Counted from the first letter of the stretch, positions 49,625 to 59,296 are shown. The stretch: 64,000 nucleotides of DNA from Pantoea phytobeneficialis (GCF_009728735.1 NZ_CP024636.1:2791670-2855669), one strand, 5' to 3'. Translations and numbers: made by a program. Notes: a model not told the origin generated them from the sequence alone.

Positions 49625-49706
49625 AGATCCTTTCAGGTGTCAGTCAGATAAGGAAAAAAGCAGTATAACGTCAGCCGCAGCAGGCTCCAAACGATCTGAA
49701 GGTCAA

Positions 49707-49738
49707 TTGCAGAGATCGGCCTGGCTTCGTGTTATAAT
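49707..49738 (+). promoter_or_regulatory. Candidate ffh promoter
   Basis: A perfect -10 TATAAT (49733-49738) lies 53 bases ahead of ffh, followed by a GC-rich CCGCCGC. The best -35 is TTGCAG (49707-49712) at 20 bases, which is too far, so the -35 is doubtful. Confidence 0.45.
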
Positions 49739-49790
49739 CCGCCGCATTGTGTCGCCCAGGCGGCCTCGCTATGTTTCTAAGTGAGAGAGC

Positions 49791-51152
49791 ATGTTTGATA
49801 ATTTAACCGATCGTTTGTCGCAAACCCTGCGCAATATCAGCGGCCGCGGAAGGCTGACCGAAGACAACATCAAGGACACGCTGCGTGAAGTACGTATGGC
49901 GTTGCTGGAGGCGGATGTCGCGCTGCCGGTAGTCCGTGAATTTATTAACCGCGTTAAAGAGCGCGCGGTCGGCAATGATGTGAACAAAAGCCTGACGCCA
50001 GGTCAGGAATTCATCAAAATTGTTCGCAATGAACTGGTCGAGGCGATGGGTGCAGAAAATAATGCACTCAACCTGGCCGCGCAGCCGCCGGCTGTGGTGC
50101 TGATGGCTGGCCTGCAAGGTGCGGGTAAAACTACCAGTGTCGCCAAGCTGGGTAAATTCCTGCGTGAGAAGCATAAGAAAAAAGTGCTGGTTGTCTCCGC
50201 TGACGTGTATCGACCTGCGGCGATCCGTCAGCTGGAAACATTGGCGCAGCAGGTTGGCGTGGATTTTTGTCCGTCGGACCTGAGCCAGAAGCCTGTTGAT
50301 ATCGTCAACAACGCGTTGAAAGAAGCGCGCCTGCAATTCTACGACGTCCTGTTAGTGGATACCGCCGGTCGTCTGCACGTTGACGAAGCGATGATGGACG
50401 AAATCAAGCAGGTTCATGCCGCGATCAATCCGGTAGAAACCCTGTTTGTTGTGGATGCGATGACCGGCCAGGATGCTGCCAACACCGCGAAAGCGTTCAA
50501 CGAAGCGCTGCCGTTAACCGGTGTGATCCTGACCAAAGTCGATGGTGATGCGCGCGGTGGTGCGGCGCTGTCGATTCGTCACATTACCGGTAAGCCCATC
50601 AAATTCATGGGTGTTGGTGAAAAAACTGAAGCGCTGGAGCCGTTCTATCCGGATCGTATCGCCTCACGTATCCTCGGCATGGGCGATGTGCTGTCGCTGA
50701 TTGAAGATATCGAAAGCAAGGTTGACCGCGATCAGGCTGAGAAGCTGGCGAAGAAACTGAAAACCGGCGATGGCTTTGACCTCAATGACTTCCTTGATCA
50801 GCTGAAGCAGATGCGCAACATGGGCGGCATGACAAGTTTGATGAGCAAGCTGCCGGGCATGGGACAGTTGCCGGATAACGTGAAATCGCAGATGGACGAT
50901 AAGCTGCTGGTGCGTATGGAAGCGATCATCAACTCGATGACGCGCAAAGAGCGCGAGAAGCCGGAAATCATCAAAGGTTCCCGCAAACGCCGTATCGCTC
51001 TGGGTTCAGGCATGCAGGTGCAGGATGTTAACCGACTGCTGAAGCAGTTCGATGATATGCAGCGCATGATGAAGAAAATGAAGAAGGGCGGCATGGCGAA
51101 AATGATGCGCAGTATGAAGGGCATGATGCCGCCAGGATTCCCCGGTCGCTAA
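49791..51152 (+). CDS. ffh: Signal recognition particle protein Ffh
   Basis: 453 residues. N domain (1-~85), G domain with P-loop GLQGAGKTTSVAKLG, VDTAGRLHVDEAM and TKVDGDARGG, then a methionine-rich M domain (about 330-453; MQRMMKKMKKGGMAKMMRSM) that binds 4.5S RNA and signal sequences. It targets inner-membrane proteins with FtsY. It is followed by a strong hairpin ahead of rpsP. Confidence 0.98.
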   Translation: MFDNLTDRLSQTLRNISGRGRLTEDNIKDTLREVRMALLEADVALPVVREFINRVKERAVGNDVNKSLTPGQEFIKIVRNELVEAMGAENNALNLAAQPPAVVLMAGLQGAGKTTSVAKLGKFLREKHKKKVLVVSADVYRPAAIRQLETLAQQVGVDFCPSDLSQKPVDIVNNALKEARLQFYDVLLVDTAGRLHVDEAMMDEIKQVHAAINPVETLFVVDAMTGQDAANTAKAFNEALPLTGVILTKVDGDARGGAALSIRHITGKPIKFMGVGEKTEALEPFYPDRIASRILGMGDVLSLIEDIESKVDRDQAEKLAKKLKTGDGFDLNDFLDQLKQMRNMGGMTSLMSKLPGMGQLPDNVKSQMDDKLLVRMEAIINSMTRKEREKPEIIKGSRKRRIALGSGMQVQDVNRLLKQFDDMQRMMKKMKKGGMAKMMRSMKGMMPPGFPGR

Positions 51153-51240
51153 GGTGACCGGCTAAATGCCGGAAAAGTGAGATGCTCAGGTTGCTTTTTG
51201 CGCCAAAATGAGTAAAATTTTCGGGCTTTTTATATTGCAC

Positions 51241-51275
51241 CCGGGCCCCGTTCCTCGATGGGGCCCGGTTGTTTT
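51241..51275 (+). terminator. Terminator/attenuator hairpin between ffh and rpsP
   Basis: CCGGGCCCC-GTTCCTCGAT-GGGGCCCGG followed by TTGTTTT. This very stable 9-pair GC stem ends 20 bases before the rpsP start codon. It ends ffh transcription or acts as an attenuator in the rpsP leader; a start site for the rpsP operon between 51152 and 51241 would favour the second. Confidence 0.85.
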
Positions 51276-51294
51276 ATTAACTAATGAGGATGTT

Positions 51295-51543
51295 ATGGTA
51301 ACCATTCGTTTGGCACGTCACGGCGCTAAAAAGCGTCCGTTCTATCAGGTCGTCGTTACTGACAGCCGCAATGCTCGTAACGGTCGCTTCATCGAGCGCG
51401 TAGGTTTCTTCAACCCGATCGCTGCTGGTCAGGCTGAAGGTCTGCGTCTGGATCTGGACCGTATTGAGCACTGGGTTGGCCAGGGCGCAACGCTTTCTGA
51501 TCGCGTTAACGCGCTGATCAAAGAAGCAAAAAAAGCAGCTTAA
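51295..51543 (+). CDS. rpsP: 30S ribosomal protein S16
   Basis: 82 residues from the ATG at 51295 ([20 protein letters not shown]), with TGAGGA 6 bases upstream. The open frame begins at 51208 but the extension runs through the hairpin and is not family-like. It binds 16S rRNA in the 5' domain and is needed early in 30S assembly. It is the first gene of rpsP-rimM-trmD-rplS. Confidence 0.98.
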   Translation: MVTIRLARHGAKKRPFYQVVVTDSRNARNGRFIERVGFFNPIAAGQAEGLRLDLDRIEHWVGQGATLSDRVNALIKEAKKAA

Positions 51544-51561
51544 TCTGTCACGGTGGTGAGC

Positions 51562-52110
51562 ATGAGCAGAAAACCTGCCGCACAGCCTCCCGCTAACCCG
51601 GTTGTACTGGGGAAGATGGGTGCCGCTTACGGCATTCGGGGCTGGCTCAAAGTGTTTTCTTCCACCGAAGAAGCCGAAAGTATCTTCGACTATCAGCCCT
51701 GGTTTATTCAGCACGCCGGTCAATGGCAGCTGGTCGAACTGGAAGGCTGGAAGCACCACAATCAGGACCTGATCATCAAAGTCAAAGGCGTTGACGATCG
51801 GGATGCCGCGGCTCAATTAACCAATTGCGAAATTACGGTTGATTCCGCGCAGCTGCCACCGCTGGAAGAGGGTGATTACTACTGGAAAGACCTGATGGGT
51901 TGCAAAGTAGTAAACCTCGAAGGCTACGAAATGGGCAAAGTCATTGATTTGATGGAGACCGGCTCGAACGACGTTCTCGTCGTTAAGGCAAACCTGAAAG
52001 ATGCATTCGGTGCACAGGAACGGTTAATACCGTTTCTTGATGAACAGGTTATCAAGAAAGTCGATCTCGCTACTGGCACTATTGAAGTAGATTGGGATCC
52101 TGGTTTTTGA
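51562..52110 (+). CDS. rimM: Ribosome maturation factor RimM
   Basis: 182 residues from the ATG at 51562 ([20 protein letters not shown]). The N-terminal RimM domain ([20 protein letters not shown]) and the C-terminal PRC-barrel ([21 protein letters not shown]) are intact, ending EVDWDPGF. It binds S19 and helps 30S head maturation. 18 bases separate it from rpsP. Confidence 0.97.
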   Translation: MSRKPAAQPPANPVVLGKMGAAYGIRGWLKVFSSTEEAESIFDYQPWFIQHAGQWQLVELEGWKHHNQDLIIKVKGVDDRDAAAQLTNCEITVDSAQLPPLEEGDYYWKDLMGCKVVNLEGYEMGKVIDLMETGSNDVLVVKANLKDAFGAQERLIPFLDEQVIKKVDLATGTIEVDWDPGF

Positions 52111-52145
52111 TCTCCGGACAAACCGGTAACGCAACGGCGAACGCG

Positions 52146-52910
52146 ATGTGGATTGGTGTTATTAGCCTGTTTCCAGAGATGTTTCGCGCTATTACCGATT
52201 ACGGGGTAACTGGCCGGGCAGTAAAAAATGGCCTGCTCAACATTGAGAGCTGGAGTCCTCGTGACTTCGCGCACGACCGGCACCGTACCGTAGACGATCG
52301 TCCTTACGGCGGCGGACCGGGGATGTTGATGATGGTGCAACCCTTGCGGGACGCCATCCACGCAGCGAAAGCAGCGGCGGGGGAAGGTGCTAAGGTGATT
52401 TATCTTTCACCTCAGGGACGCAAACTCGACCAACAGGGCGTTTGCGAACTGGCGACACATCAGAAGTTGATTCTGGTCTGTGGTCGCTATGAAGGAATAG
52501 ATGAGCGCGTTATTCAAACCGAAATTGATGAAGAATGGTCAATCGGTGATTACGTACTCAGTGGCGGTGAGCTGCCAGCCATGACGTTAATTGACTCGGT
52601 CGCCCGGTTTATTCCTGGCGTGCTGGGAAAACAGGCGTCAGCCGATGAGGATTCGTTCTCGGATGGTTTGCTGGATTGCCCGCACTATACCCGACCTGAA
52701 GTGTTAGAAGGAATGGATGTACCGGCAGTTTTACTGTCGGGGAACCATGCCGATATTCGCCGTTGGCGCCTGAAACAGTCGCTAGGCCGTACCTGGCTGA
52801 GAAGACCTGAACTTCTGGAAAACCTGGCTCTGACTGAAGAGCAAGCAAGGTTGCTTACTGAGTTCAAGCGTGAACATCAGCAGCAACAAAACGATGAGGC
52901 GGAAGAGTAA
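52146..52910 (+). CDS. trmD: tRNA (guanine(37)-N1)-methyltransferase TrmD
   Basis: 254 residues from the ATG at 52146 ([20 protein letters not shown]). The upstream extension to 52092 overlaps rimM and is not family-like. The SPOUT trefoil-knot SAM site is seen in [23 protein letters not shown] and [13 protein letters not shown]. It methylates G37 in tRNAs reading CUN, CCN and CGG, which prevents +1 frameshifting. It is in the rpsP operon. Confidence 0.98.
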   Translation: MWIGVISLFPEMFRAITDYGVTGRAVKNGLLNIESWSPRDFAHDRHRTVDDRPYGGGPGMLMMVQPLRDAIHAAKAAAGEGAKVIYLSPQGRKLDQQGVCELATHQKLILVCGRYEGIDERVIQTEIDEEWSIGDYVLSGGELPAMTLIDSVARFIPGVLGKQASADEDSFSDGLLDCPHYTRPEVLEGMDVPAVLLSGNHADIRRWRLKQSLGRTWLRRPELLENLALTEEQARLLTEFKREHQQQQNDEAEE

Positions 52911-53300
<390 letters not shown>

Positions 53301-53340
53301 GAGCTCGCGTAAGCGACATCTCAAAGTTAATAGCAAACAA

Positions 53341-53369
53341 GGGGTTGGCATCTGCCAGCCCCTTTTTTT
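53341..53369 (+). terminator. Intrinsic terminator of rplS
   Basis: GGGGTTGGCA-TC-TGCCAGCCCC followed by TTTTTTTA, with one G-T wobble. It lies 40 bases after the rplS stop and overlaps by one base the end of the convergent GNAT gene. Confidence 0.92.
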
Positions 53370-53889
53370 ATCCGCGTTTTAAATGATAAATGGCGGTATT
53401 CACCGGGCCACTTTCCAGCACGATTAAACCGTAGCGGTAATCGACAAAGCTGAAGCCACTGCGCTCAGCCACTGCGCGGCTGGCGCGGTTATCGGCAGCC
53501 GCCAGAATCTCCAGCAACTTCACCTCGGGTGACTGGAAGCCTAACGCAATCAGTTGGGCGACTGCGCGTGTTGCTACTCCCTGACGCTGAGCTGTCGATC
53601 GGACCCAATAACCTAATGCGCAAAATTCTCCAGGCTGTTGAGCAAAACGAATACCGGCACCGCCCAGCAACTGATCGTTTTCATCGACAATCGCGAACTC
53701 TTCGGCTTCTCCTTTGACGCGCTGGATATGAGTAAAGTTGATCCAACTGCTAGCCTCATCGCTGCAATAATTATCGTGTGCCCACGCCATCCAGGGCGTC
53801 AGACTGGTGAGGGATTCATTCACTGCCTGGGCAAAAGAGGCGGCGTCCTGCAAATGAAAAGGTCGAAGACCAACATGGCGAATACTCAT
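53368..53889 (-). CDS. GNAT family N-acetyltransferase (RimJ/RimL-like)
   Basis: 173 residues. The RimJ/L-type layout is visible: LRPFHLQDAASFAQAVNESL at the start, GGAGIRFAQQPGEFCALGYWV, and the acetyl-CoA loop RSTAQRQGVATRAVAQLIALGF (Q/RxxGxA), then ILAAADNRASRAVAERSGF. It probably acetylates a small molecule or a protein N-terminus; the substrate is not deducible. It is divergent from aroF and not a member of the aromatic operon. Its position in E. coli is occupied by other genes (the yfiR-yfiN-yfiB group). Confidence 0.85.
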   Translation of the reverse strand: MSIRHVGLRPFHLQDAASFAQAVNESLTSLTPWMAWAHDNYCSDEASSWINFTHIQRVKGEAEEFAIVDENDQLLGGAGIRFAQQPGEFCALGYWVRSTAQRQGVATRAVAQLIALGFQSPEVKLLEILAAADNRASRAVAERSGFSFVDYRYGLIVLESGPVNTAIYHLKRG

Positions 53890-53969
53890 AAAACTGATCC
53901 TGAAAAGCTACGTATAACAAAATGTTAGCGCAGGTCTGCGCAATAATCTTATGTTGTTTTGAATGTTGG

Positions 53970-54131
53970 TGTAATCAATTATTTACACTTATCTATTTGG
54001 CTTGTGGAGTGGTTTTTTAATTTAACATCATGTTTTTAAAATAATAAATTTATATTTATCATGGTGATGAAATGATGTGGTAATAAAAGTGTACATCTGT
54101 GGATTGCATCATTTACGGCTTATGGTAAAGT
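53970..54131 (+). promoter_or_regulatory. aroF control region with TyrR boxes
   Basis: A strong TyrR box TGTAAT-CAATTA-TTTACA (53970-53987; consensus TGTAAA-N6-TTTACA, one mismatch) and a weak one TGGTAA-TAAAAG-TGTACA (54078-54095). The probable promoter is TTGCAT (54104-54109) and TAAAGT (54126-54131), spacer 16, just downstream of the weak box. The region between is AT-rich. This layout suits tyrosine-dependent repression by TyrR. Confidence 0.72.
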
Positions 54132-54189
54132 GAGCGCCATCCTCAGTGAGGATCCCAACACGCATAAACGAGTAAAAAGGATCGCTATC

Positions 54190-55269
54190 ATGCAAAAAGA
54201 CGCGCTGAACAATGTGCATATCGCCGATGAACAAATTTTAATTACCCCCGGAGAACTGAAGGCGAAATTCCCGCTGAGTGCTGCTCAGGAAGCGCAAATT
54301 GCCGCTTCACGTCAGACTATCTCCGATATCATCGCTGGCCGCGATCCGCGCCTGCTGGTGGTATGTGGTCCTTGTTCAATCCACGATACCGAAGCTGCAC
54401 TTGAATACGCGGGTCTGTTGAAAAACCTTTCTGAACAGTTGAAGGATCAGCTGTACATCGTTATGCGTGTCTATTTTGAGAAACCCCGTACTACCGTCGG
54501 CTGGAAAGGGTTGATCAACGATCCCTATATGAACAACTCGTTTGATATGGAAGCCGGGCTGCACATTGCGCGTCAGCTGCTGGTGAACCTCGTGGAGATG
54601 GGACTGCCGCTGGCGACGGAAGCGCTCGATCCGAATAGCCCACAATACCTTGGTGATCTGTTCAGCTGGTCAGCGATTGGTGCGCGTACCACCGAATCTC
54701 AGACCCATCGCGAGATGGCTTCAGGTCTTTCCATGCCGGTTGGCTTTAAAAACGGTACTGATGGTAGCCTGGGCACTGCAATTAACGCCATGCGCGCTGC
54801 TGCGATGCCGCACCGTTTTGTCGGTATCAACCAGGCCGGTCAGGTTTGCCTGTTGCAGACCCAGGGCAATCCGGATGGTCATGTGATCCTGCGTGGTGGT
54901 AAAGCACCCAATTACGGCCCGGAAGATGTTGCGCAGTGTGAAAAAGAGATGCTCAAAGCGGGACTGCGTCCGGCCTTAATGATAGATTGCAGCCATGGCA
55001 ATTCTAACAAAGACTATCGCCGTCAGCCCGGAGTAGCCGAATCGGCTATTGCCCAGATTAAAGATGGAAACCGCTCCATTATTGGCCTGATGCTGGAAAG
55101 CCATATTCATGAAGGCAACCAGTCATCTGAGCAGCCGCGTAGTGAGATGAAATACGGTGTGTCCGTCACCGATGCCTGCATCAACTGGGATACTACCGAA
55201 ACCTTACTGCGCGAAATCCATCAGGATCTGCAGGGAGTGCTGTCGGCGCGTCTGTCACACGAGGTGTAA
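54190..55269 (+). CDS. aroF: 3-deoxy-7-phosphoheptulonate synthase, tyrosine-sensitive
   Basis: 359 residues from the ATG at 54190 (MQKDALNNVHIADEQILITP), with AAGGA 8 bases upstream; the longer frame would start in the promoter. Signatures: VVCGPCSIHD, MRVYFEKPRTTVGWKG, DCSHGNSNKDYRRQP. Its N-terminus matches AroF rather than AroG/AroH, and its position in front of tyrA agrees. It condenses PEP and erythrose-4-phosphate to DAHP. Confidence 0.97.
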   Translation: MQKDALNNVHIADEQILITPGELKAKFPLSAAQEAQIAASRQTISDIIAGRDPRLLVVCGPCSIHDTEAALEYAGLLKNLSEQLKDQLYIVMRVYFEKPRTTVGWKGLINDPYMNNSFDMEAGLHIARQLLVNLVEMGLPLATEALDPNSPQYLGDLFSWSAIGARTTESQTHREMASGLSMPVGFKNGTDGSLGTAINAMRAAAMPHRFVGINQAGQVCLLQTQGNPDGHVILRGGKAPNYGPEDVAQCEKEMLKAGLRPALMIDCSHGNSNKDYRRQPGVAESAIAQIKDGNRSIIGLMLESHIHEGNQSSEQPRSEMKYGVSVTDACINWDTTETLLREIHQDLQGVLSARLSHEV

Positions 55270-55275
55270 TGAGTC

Positions 55276-56397
55276 ATGGTGGCTGAACTGACCGCGCTAC
55301 GCGATCAAATCGATGAAGTAGATAAAGCCCTGCTTGGGTTGCTGGCGAAGCGACTCGAGCTGGTTGCTGAAGTAGGTGAAGTAAAAAGCCGTTATGGCTT
55401 ACCGATTTATGTGCCAGAACGCGAAGCCAGTATGCTGGCTTCACGTCGTCAGGAAGCCGAGGCGCTCGGTGTACCACCGGATCTGATTGAGGATGTGCTG
55501 CGCCGTCTGATGCGGGAATCCTACACCAGTGAAAACGACAAAGGCTTTAAAACTCTGTGTCCGACGCTGCGTCCGGTGGTGATTGTCGGTGGCCGTGGTC
55601 AGATGGGGCGTCTGTTTGAGAAGATGCTGACCTTGTCTGGTTATCAGGTTCGCTTGCTCGATAAAGAGGATTGGGACCAGGCTGACGCGTTATTGAAAGA
55701 TGCCGGTATGGTGATTATCAGTGTACCGATCCATCTGACAGAACAGATTATCGCGCAACTGCCAACGTTGCCGGAAGACTGCATTCTGGTCGATCTGGCA
55801 TCGGTGAAGAATCGACCATTGCAAGCGATGCTGGCGGCTCATAATGGCCCGGTGTTGGGGCTGCATCCGATGTTTGGTCCGGACAGTGGTAGCCTGGCAA
55901 AACAGGTTGTGGTGTGGTGCGACGGGCGTCAGCCAGAGGCGTATCAGTGGTTCCTTGAACAGATTCAGGTGTGGGGTGCACGGCTCCACCGCATCAGTGC
56001 TGTTGAACATGACCAAAACATGGCCTTTATCCAGGCGCTGCGTCACTTCGCGACCTTTGCGTATGGTCTGCATCTGGCGGAAGAGAACGTCAATCTGGAT
56101 CAGCTGCTGGCATTGTCCTCACCGATTTATCGGTTGGAGTTGGCGATGGTTGGGCGGTTGTTTGCTCAGGATCCACAGCTTTACGCAGATATCATTATGT
56201 CTTCAGAAAGCAATATCGCGCTGATTAAGCGTTACTATCAGCGCTTTGGTGAGGCGATTACCTTACTGGAGCATGGTGATAAACAAGCGTTTATTGAGAG
56301 CTTCCAGCGTGTGGAACACTGGTTTGGTGACTACGCGAAACGCTTCCTGGTTGAGAGCCGCAGCATGTTGCGTTCAGCCAACGACAGCCGACAATAA
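55276..56397 (+). CDS. tyrA: Bifunctional chorismate mutase/prephenate dehydrogenase
   Basis: 373 residues. Chorismate mutase domain (about 1-90; [29 protein letters not shown]) is fused to a prephenate dehydrogenase domain with NAD motif [32 protein letters not shown] and the ending [13 protein letters not shown]. It converts chorismate to 4-hydroxyphenylpyruvate. It is 6 bases downstream of aroF, so one TyrR-controlled aroF-tyrA operon is likely. Confidence 0.98.
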   Translation: MVAELTALRDQIDEVDKALLGLLAKRLELVAEVGEVKSRYGLPIYVPEREASMLASRRQEAEALGVPPDLIEDVLRRLMRESYTSENDKGFKTLCPTLRPVVIVGGRGQMGRLFEKMLTLSGYQVRLLDKEDWDQADALLKDAGMVIISVPIHLTEQIIAQLPTLPEDCILVDLASVKNRPLQAMLAAHNGPVLGLHPMFGPDSGSLAKQVVVWCDGRQPEAYQWFLEQIQVWGARLHRISAVEHDQNMAFIQALRHFATFAYGLHLAEENVNLDQLLALSSPIYRLELAMVGRLFAQDPQLYADIIMSSESNIALIKRYYQRFGEAITLLEHGDKQAFIESFQRVEHWFGDYAKRFLVESRSMLRSANDSRQ

Positions 56398-56430
56398 AAG
56401 AAAAGGGCATCCGCAAGGATGCCCTTTTGC
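56398..56430. terminator. Bidirectional terminator between tyrA and pheA
   Basis: AAAAGGGCATCC-GCAA-GGATGCCCTTTT, a perfect 12-pair stem flanked by A-runs and T-runs, serving both convergent genes. It fills the 33-base gap. Confidence 0.93.
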
Positions 56431-57594
56431 TTAGATGCGCGGCTCTACCGGCACCACATTCTCACCCGGGTAACAGCCGAGCACTTTCAACGAACGCGTC
56501 AGACCGCGTAACTCTTCCAGCGCGCGCTGCATGCTGTCAGATTGCAGATTGCCTTGCACATCAATGTAAAACATCTCTTCCCACGGGTTGCCGTTAATCG
56601 GGCGCGATTCCAGCTTGCTCATGATCAGGTTGTGCTGACGCAGAACCAGCAGCGCTTCAACCAGCGCGCCCGCCTGTTGGCCCGTCGCCATAATCAACGT
56701 TGTCTTTGCCGGAACCTGGTCGGAGACATCAATCGGCTTACGTGCCAGCACAATAAAACGTGTATGGTTCTGCTGCTGATTAGCCAGATCACGTTCCAGC
56801 ACCTGTAATTGATACAACTCGCCACCGGCTTCGCTGCCGAGTGCGGCGACTTTTGGTGAATTCATCGCAGCCACTTTTTCCATCGCGGCGGCAGTGCTTT
56901 CGGTGTACTCAATTTTCCATTGCGGGAAACGGTTGATGAATTGGCTACACTGTTGGAACGGTTGGGGATGGCTGTAGACGGTTTCAATCTGCTGTAAATC
57001 GGTGTTGCCACTGACTAACACGCAATGTTCGATAGGAATGGTCAGCTCACCCACAATCGACAGCGAGGTTTGTTGCAGCAGGTCATAAACGTCATTGATG
57101 GAACCAGAAGAGGTGTTCTCAATCGGCATCACCGCATAGTCAGCCTGGCCGCTTTCCACTTGCTGAATGATATCCTGAAACTTAAGACAACCACTTTCCA
57201 CCATCGAATCGAAGTGACGGGCGGCGTATTTGCGTGCCGCAAGGTGTGAATAGGAGCCTTTCGGACCGAGAAACGCAATACGCGGGGCATGAGCATGCGG
57301 ATGGTTGAGATTCTTTTGCAGCAACGCCTGCTGGGTCAGCACAGAATCCTCAATCACCAGTTGGAAAAGACGTGTGATGTAGTGTGCATCAAGCTGGTGT
57401 TTCTTCCCAAGAGTAATCAGGTTTTCCAGCAGGGCACGTTCACGTTCGACATCGCGGATCGGGCGATGGGTTGCCAGTTTGGCTTGCGCCACTTCAACTG
57501 CCAGGCTGCGGCGCTCAGCCAGTAACGTCAGTAGCTTCTCATCAACAGCGCTGATTTTGTCGCGTAATGCCAGCAGTGGATTATCGGGGTTCAT
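56431..57594 (-). CDS. pheA: Bifunctional chorismate mutase/prephenate dehydratase
   Basis: 387 residues from the ATG at 57594 ([20 protein letters not shown]). The extra 23 codons upstream run into the attenuator and are not family-like. Chorismate mutase (about 1-95), prephenate dehydratase ([24 protein letters not shown] start, [17 protein letters not shown]) and a C-terminal ACT domain with GALVEALL and [15 protein letters not shown] for phenylalanine feedback are intact. It makes phenylpyruvate. It is controlled by the pheL attenuator upstream. Confidence 0.98.
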   Translation of the reverse strand: MNPDNPLLALRDKISAVDEKLLTLLAERRSLAVEVAQAKLATHRPIRDVERERALLENLITLGKKHQLDAHYITRLFQLVIEDSVLTQQALLQKNLNHPHAHAPRIAFLGPKGSYSHLAARKYAARHFDSMVESGCLKFQDIIQQVESGQADYAVMPIENTSSGSINDVYDLLQQTSLSIVGELTIPIEHCVLVSGNTDLQQIETVYSHPQPFQQCSQFINRFPQWKIEYTESTAAAMEKVAAMNSPKVAALGSEAGGELYQLQVLERDLANQQQNHTRFIVLARKPIDVSDQVPAKTTLIMATGQQAGALVEALLVLRQHNLIMSKLESRPINGNPWEEMFYIDVQGNLQSDSMQRALEELRGLTRSLKVLGCYPGENVVPVEPRI

Positions 57595-57614
57595 AAGGCT
57601 CACCTGTAAGCTGT

Positions 57615-57643
57615 CCAATAAAAAAGCCTCCCGGTTGGGAGGC
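57615..57643 (-). terminator. pheA attenuator
   Basis: On the minus strand GCCTCCC-AACC-GGGAGGC then TTTTTATT (T-run at 57625-57618). It lies between pheL and pheA. The upstream GGGAGGC-like stretch next to pheL (57681-57690) can pair with the terminator's left arm as an antiterminator. Confidence 0.92.
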
Positions 57644-57692
57644 TTTGTTGTTCGTCTTCGCATTCATTTTCACATGACGAATCGCCTCCCAA

Positions 57693-57740
57693 TCAGGGGA
57701 AGGTAAAAAAGAATGCGAAGAAGAACGGCAGATGTTTCAT
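57693..57740 (-). CDS. pheL: pheA operon leader peptide
   Basis: Fifteen codons: MKHLPFFFAFFFTFP, seven phenylalanines in 15 residues, differing from E. coli only by Leu for Ile at position 4. Stalling on Phe codons when charged tRNA-Phe is short would favour the antiterminator and let pheA be transcribed. This ORF is below common length limits and is easily missed. AGTTTCC-like context upstream on the minus strand (GGAAACTACC) serves as RBS. Confidence 0.95.
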   Translation of the reverse strand: MKHLPFFFAFFFTFP

Positions 57741-57768
57741 GGTAGTTTCCATAAATAAAGTGACCCGA

Positions 57769-57797
57769 GATTAACCGCACTGATTTAAGGCTGTCAA
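57769..57797 (-). promoter_or_regulatory. pheA promoter
   Basis: On the minus strand TTGACA (57797-57792), spacer 17, TTAATC (57774-57769). The -35 is a perfect consensus and overlaps the T-run of the raiA terminator. Confidence 0.85.
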
Positions 57798-57822
57798 TAA
57801 AAAACGCGCCCGTAGGCGCGTT
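57797..57822 (-). terminator. Intrinsic terminator of raiA
   Basis: On the minus strand AACGCGCC-TACG-GGCGCGTT then TTTTATTG. It starts 18 bases beyond the raiA stop and runs directly into the pheA -35 hexamer. Confidence 0.9.
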
Positions 57823-57839
57823 GCTGAGAGAATCGGGGT

Positions 57840-58169
57840 TTATCCCGCCGGAGTAAAATCTTTAACACTCGTGGTGGCGCGACGCGCTTCAGGTTTGTGT
57901 TGCGCTTTATTGAGCTGTCGCTCCAGCTTGGCAATCAGGTCGTTGATTGCGGTGTACATATCATCATGTTTCGCGCTGGCGACCAGCGTGCCGTTTGGTG
58001 TGTTAATCGTGGCGTCGGCCACAAATTCTTTCGGCTCTTTCGATAACACAATGTGCGGATTTATCAGGTGAGTTTGCCATTTTTCCAGCTTGGCGAGACG
58101 GTCTTCGACATGGTTGCGGATAGCCGCAGTGATTTCCATTTGTTTACTGGTAATGTTCAGAATCATCAT
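57840..58169 (-). CDS. raiA: Ribosome-associated inhibitor A (hibernation factor)
   Basis: 109 residues, [20 protein letters not shown] with [20 protein letters not shown] and [20 protein letters not shown], the S30Ae/YfiA fold. It lacks the long C-terminal domain of long HPF, so it is the short RaiA type; the acidic E. coli tail (VEEVEEE) is absent and it ends VKDFTPAG. It binds 70S ribosomes and blocks the A and P sites in the cold and stationary phase. Two adjacent ATGs (58169 and 58166) are possible starts. A likely CRP site lies upstream. Confidence 0.96.
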   Translation of the reverse strand: MMILNITSKQMEITAAIRNHVEDRLAKLEKWQTHLINPHIVLSKEPKEFVADATINTPNGTLVASAKHDDMYTAINDLIAKLERQLNKAQHKPEARRATTSVKDFTPAG

Positions 58170-58204
58170 TCAAACCTCTCTGTCATTTCCGTCTGGGTAG
58201 GTCC

Positions 58205-58249
58205 AGCATACCGCGGAAACACGGAAAATGTGTGATCAAGATCACGTAA
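58205..58249 (-). promoter_or_regulatory. raiA promoter with class II CRP site
   Basis: TGTGATCAAGATCACG (58231-58246) matches the CRP consensus TGTGA-N6-TCACA with one mismatch. On the minus strand TATGCT (58210-58205) is a possible -10, with a start near 58198. The CRP centre would then lie at about -40.5, the class II activator position. There is no good -35, which is usual for such promoters. Confidence 0.7.
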
Positions 58250-58389
58250 AAATGTCACTTTTTGTCAATGCCAACAAATTGTGAGAAAGGCCGGGAAAGT
58301 GGCGGAAAAAGCTTGAAGCGCGGGGATGAACGGGGCAAGATTGACGAGTTAACCGGGGCGATAAATCCGATTTTTGTCTGATTTTTCAC

Positions 58390-58425
58390 CAAAAAAAAGC
58401 AGCCAATGAAGGCTGCTTTTTTGTT
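58390..58425. terminator. Terminator of bamD
   Basis: AGCAGCC-AATGAA-GGCTGCT with an A-run to the left (8 A) and TTTTTT to the right. Stem and runs can work in both directions; on the minus strand it follows the bamD stop by 9 bases. Confidence 0.88.
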
Positions 58426-58434
58426 GGCTGCGAA

Positions 58435-59166
58435 TCAGGCGTTATTGGCGGCGATAATTTTCGCCACTTTATCGGCCTCAGCAGTCAGTTGGAGCTGGCG
58501 ATAGGCATTTTCCATCAGCGGCAGCGCCTCATGAGTGGCTTGCGCGTCCGGATAATCTCTCATCATCCCTTCTACACGGTTAACAACAGCGACATAAGCA
58601 CCGCGCTTGGTATAGAATTGCGCCACTGAAAGTTCATACTTCGCCAGGCGCTCTTTCAGGAACACCAGGCGTTTCTGTGCATCTGCGGCATATTGGCTGT
58701 TCGGGTAACCGCGCAGCAGCTGGGAGAAGTCGCGGAATGCATCACGGGCATGGGTCGGATCGCGATCGGAACGATCAATACCGAAGAAGCCCTGTAGTGC
58801 GGAATCATCCAGCGCCATATCCGTCAGACCTTTCATGTAAATGACGTAGTCGATGTTCGGATGAGTCGGGTTGAGACGCATAAAGCGTGCGATAGCGGCT
58901 TGCGCCAGCGGCAGATCGGCATTTTTATAATACGCGTAGATCAAATCCAGCTGTACCTGCTGAGAATACGGGCCAAACGGATAGCGGTTATCCAACGCTT
59001 CCAGTTGCTTAATCGCCGCTTTAAAGTTACCGTCCTGCAGTTTTTGCTGAGCTGTGGCGTAAATCTCAGACGGCGGGCTGTCCGGTACTGTGTCCTTAGA
59101 ACCGGAGCAACCCACCAGTGCCAGGCTCAGTGTGGCAGCAGCCACCAGATGTTTCATACGCGTCAT
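58435..59166 (-). CDS. bamD: Outer membrane protein assembly factor BamD
   Basis: 243 residues, lipoprotein: ALVGCSGS puts the lipidated cysteine at 20. Tandem TPR repeats follow ([58 protein letters not shown]). It is an essential BAM complex partner of BamA. Located divergently from rluD, as in E. coli. The tail [11 protein letters not shown] ends slightly shorter than in E. coli. Confidence 0.97.
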   Translation of the reverse strand: MTRMKHLVAAATLSLALVGCSGSKDTVPDSPPSEIYATAQQKLQDGNFKAAIKQLEALDNRYPFGPYSQQVQLDLIYAYYKNADLPLAQAAIARFMRLNPTHPNIDYVIYMKGLTDMALDDSALQGFFGIDRSDRDPTHARDAFRDFSQLLRGYPNSQYAADAQKRLVFLKERLAKYELSVAQFYTKRGAYVAVVNRVEGMMRDYPDAQATHEALPLMENAYRQLQLTAEADKVAKIIAANNA

Positions 59167-59296
59167 GACGAAATGATTATCCTCAAAGTGTTATGGCGGA
59201 AGCTGTCCGTGTAGCTCCCGGTAATGACCAGGTACGATAGCACATTATATTAAACGGCATCGCCGTGAAAACCCAACGTTAACGAAGAAGCTGTAT

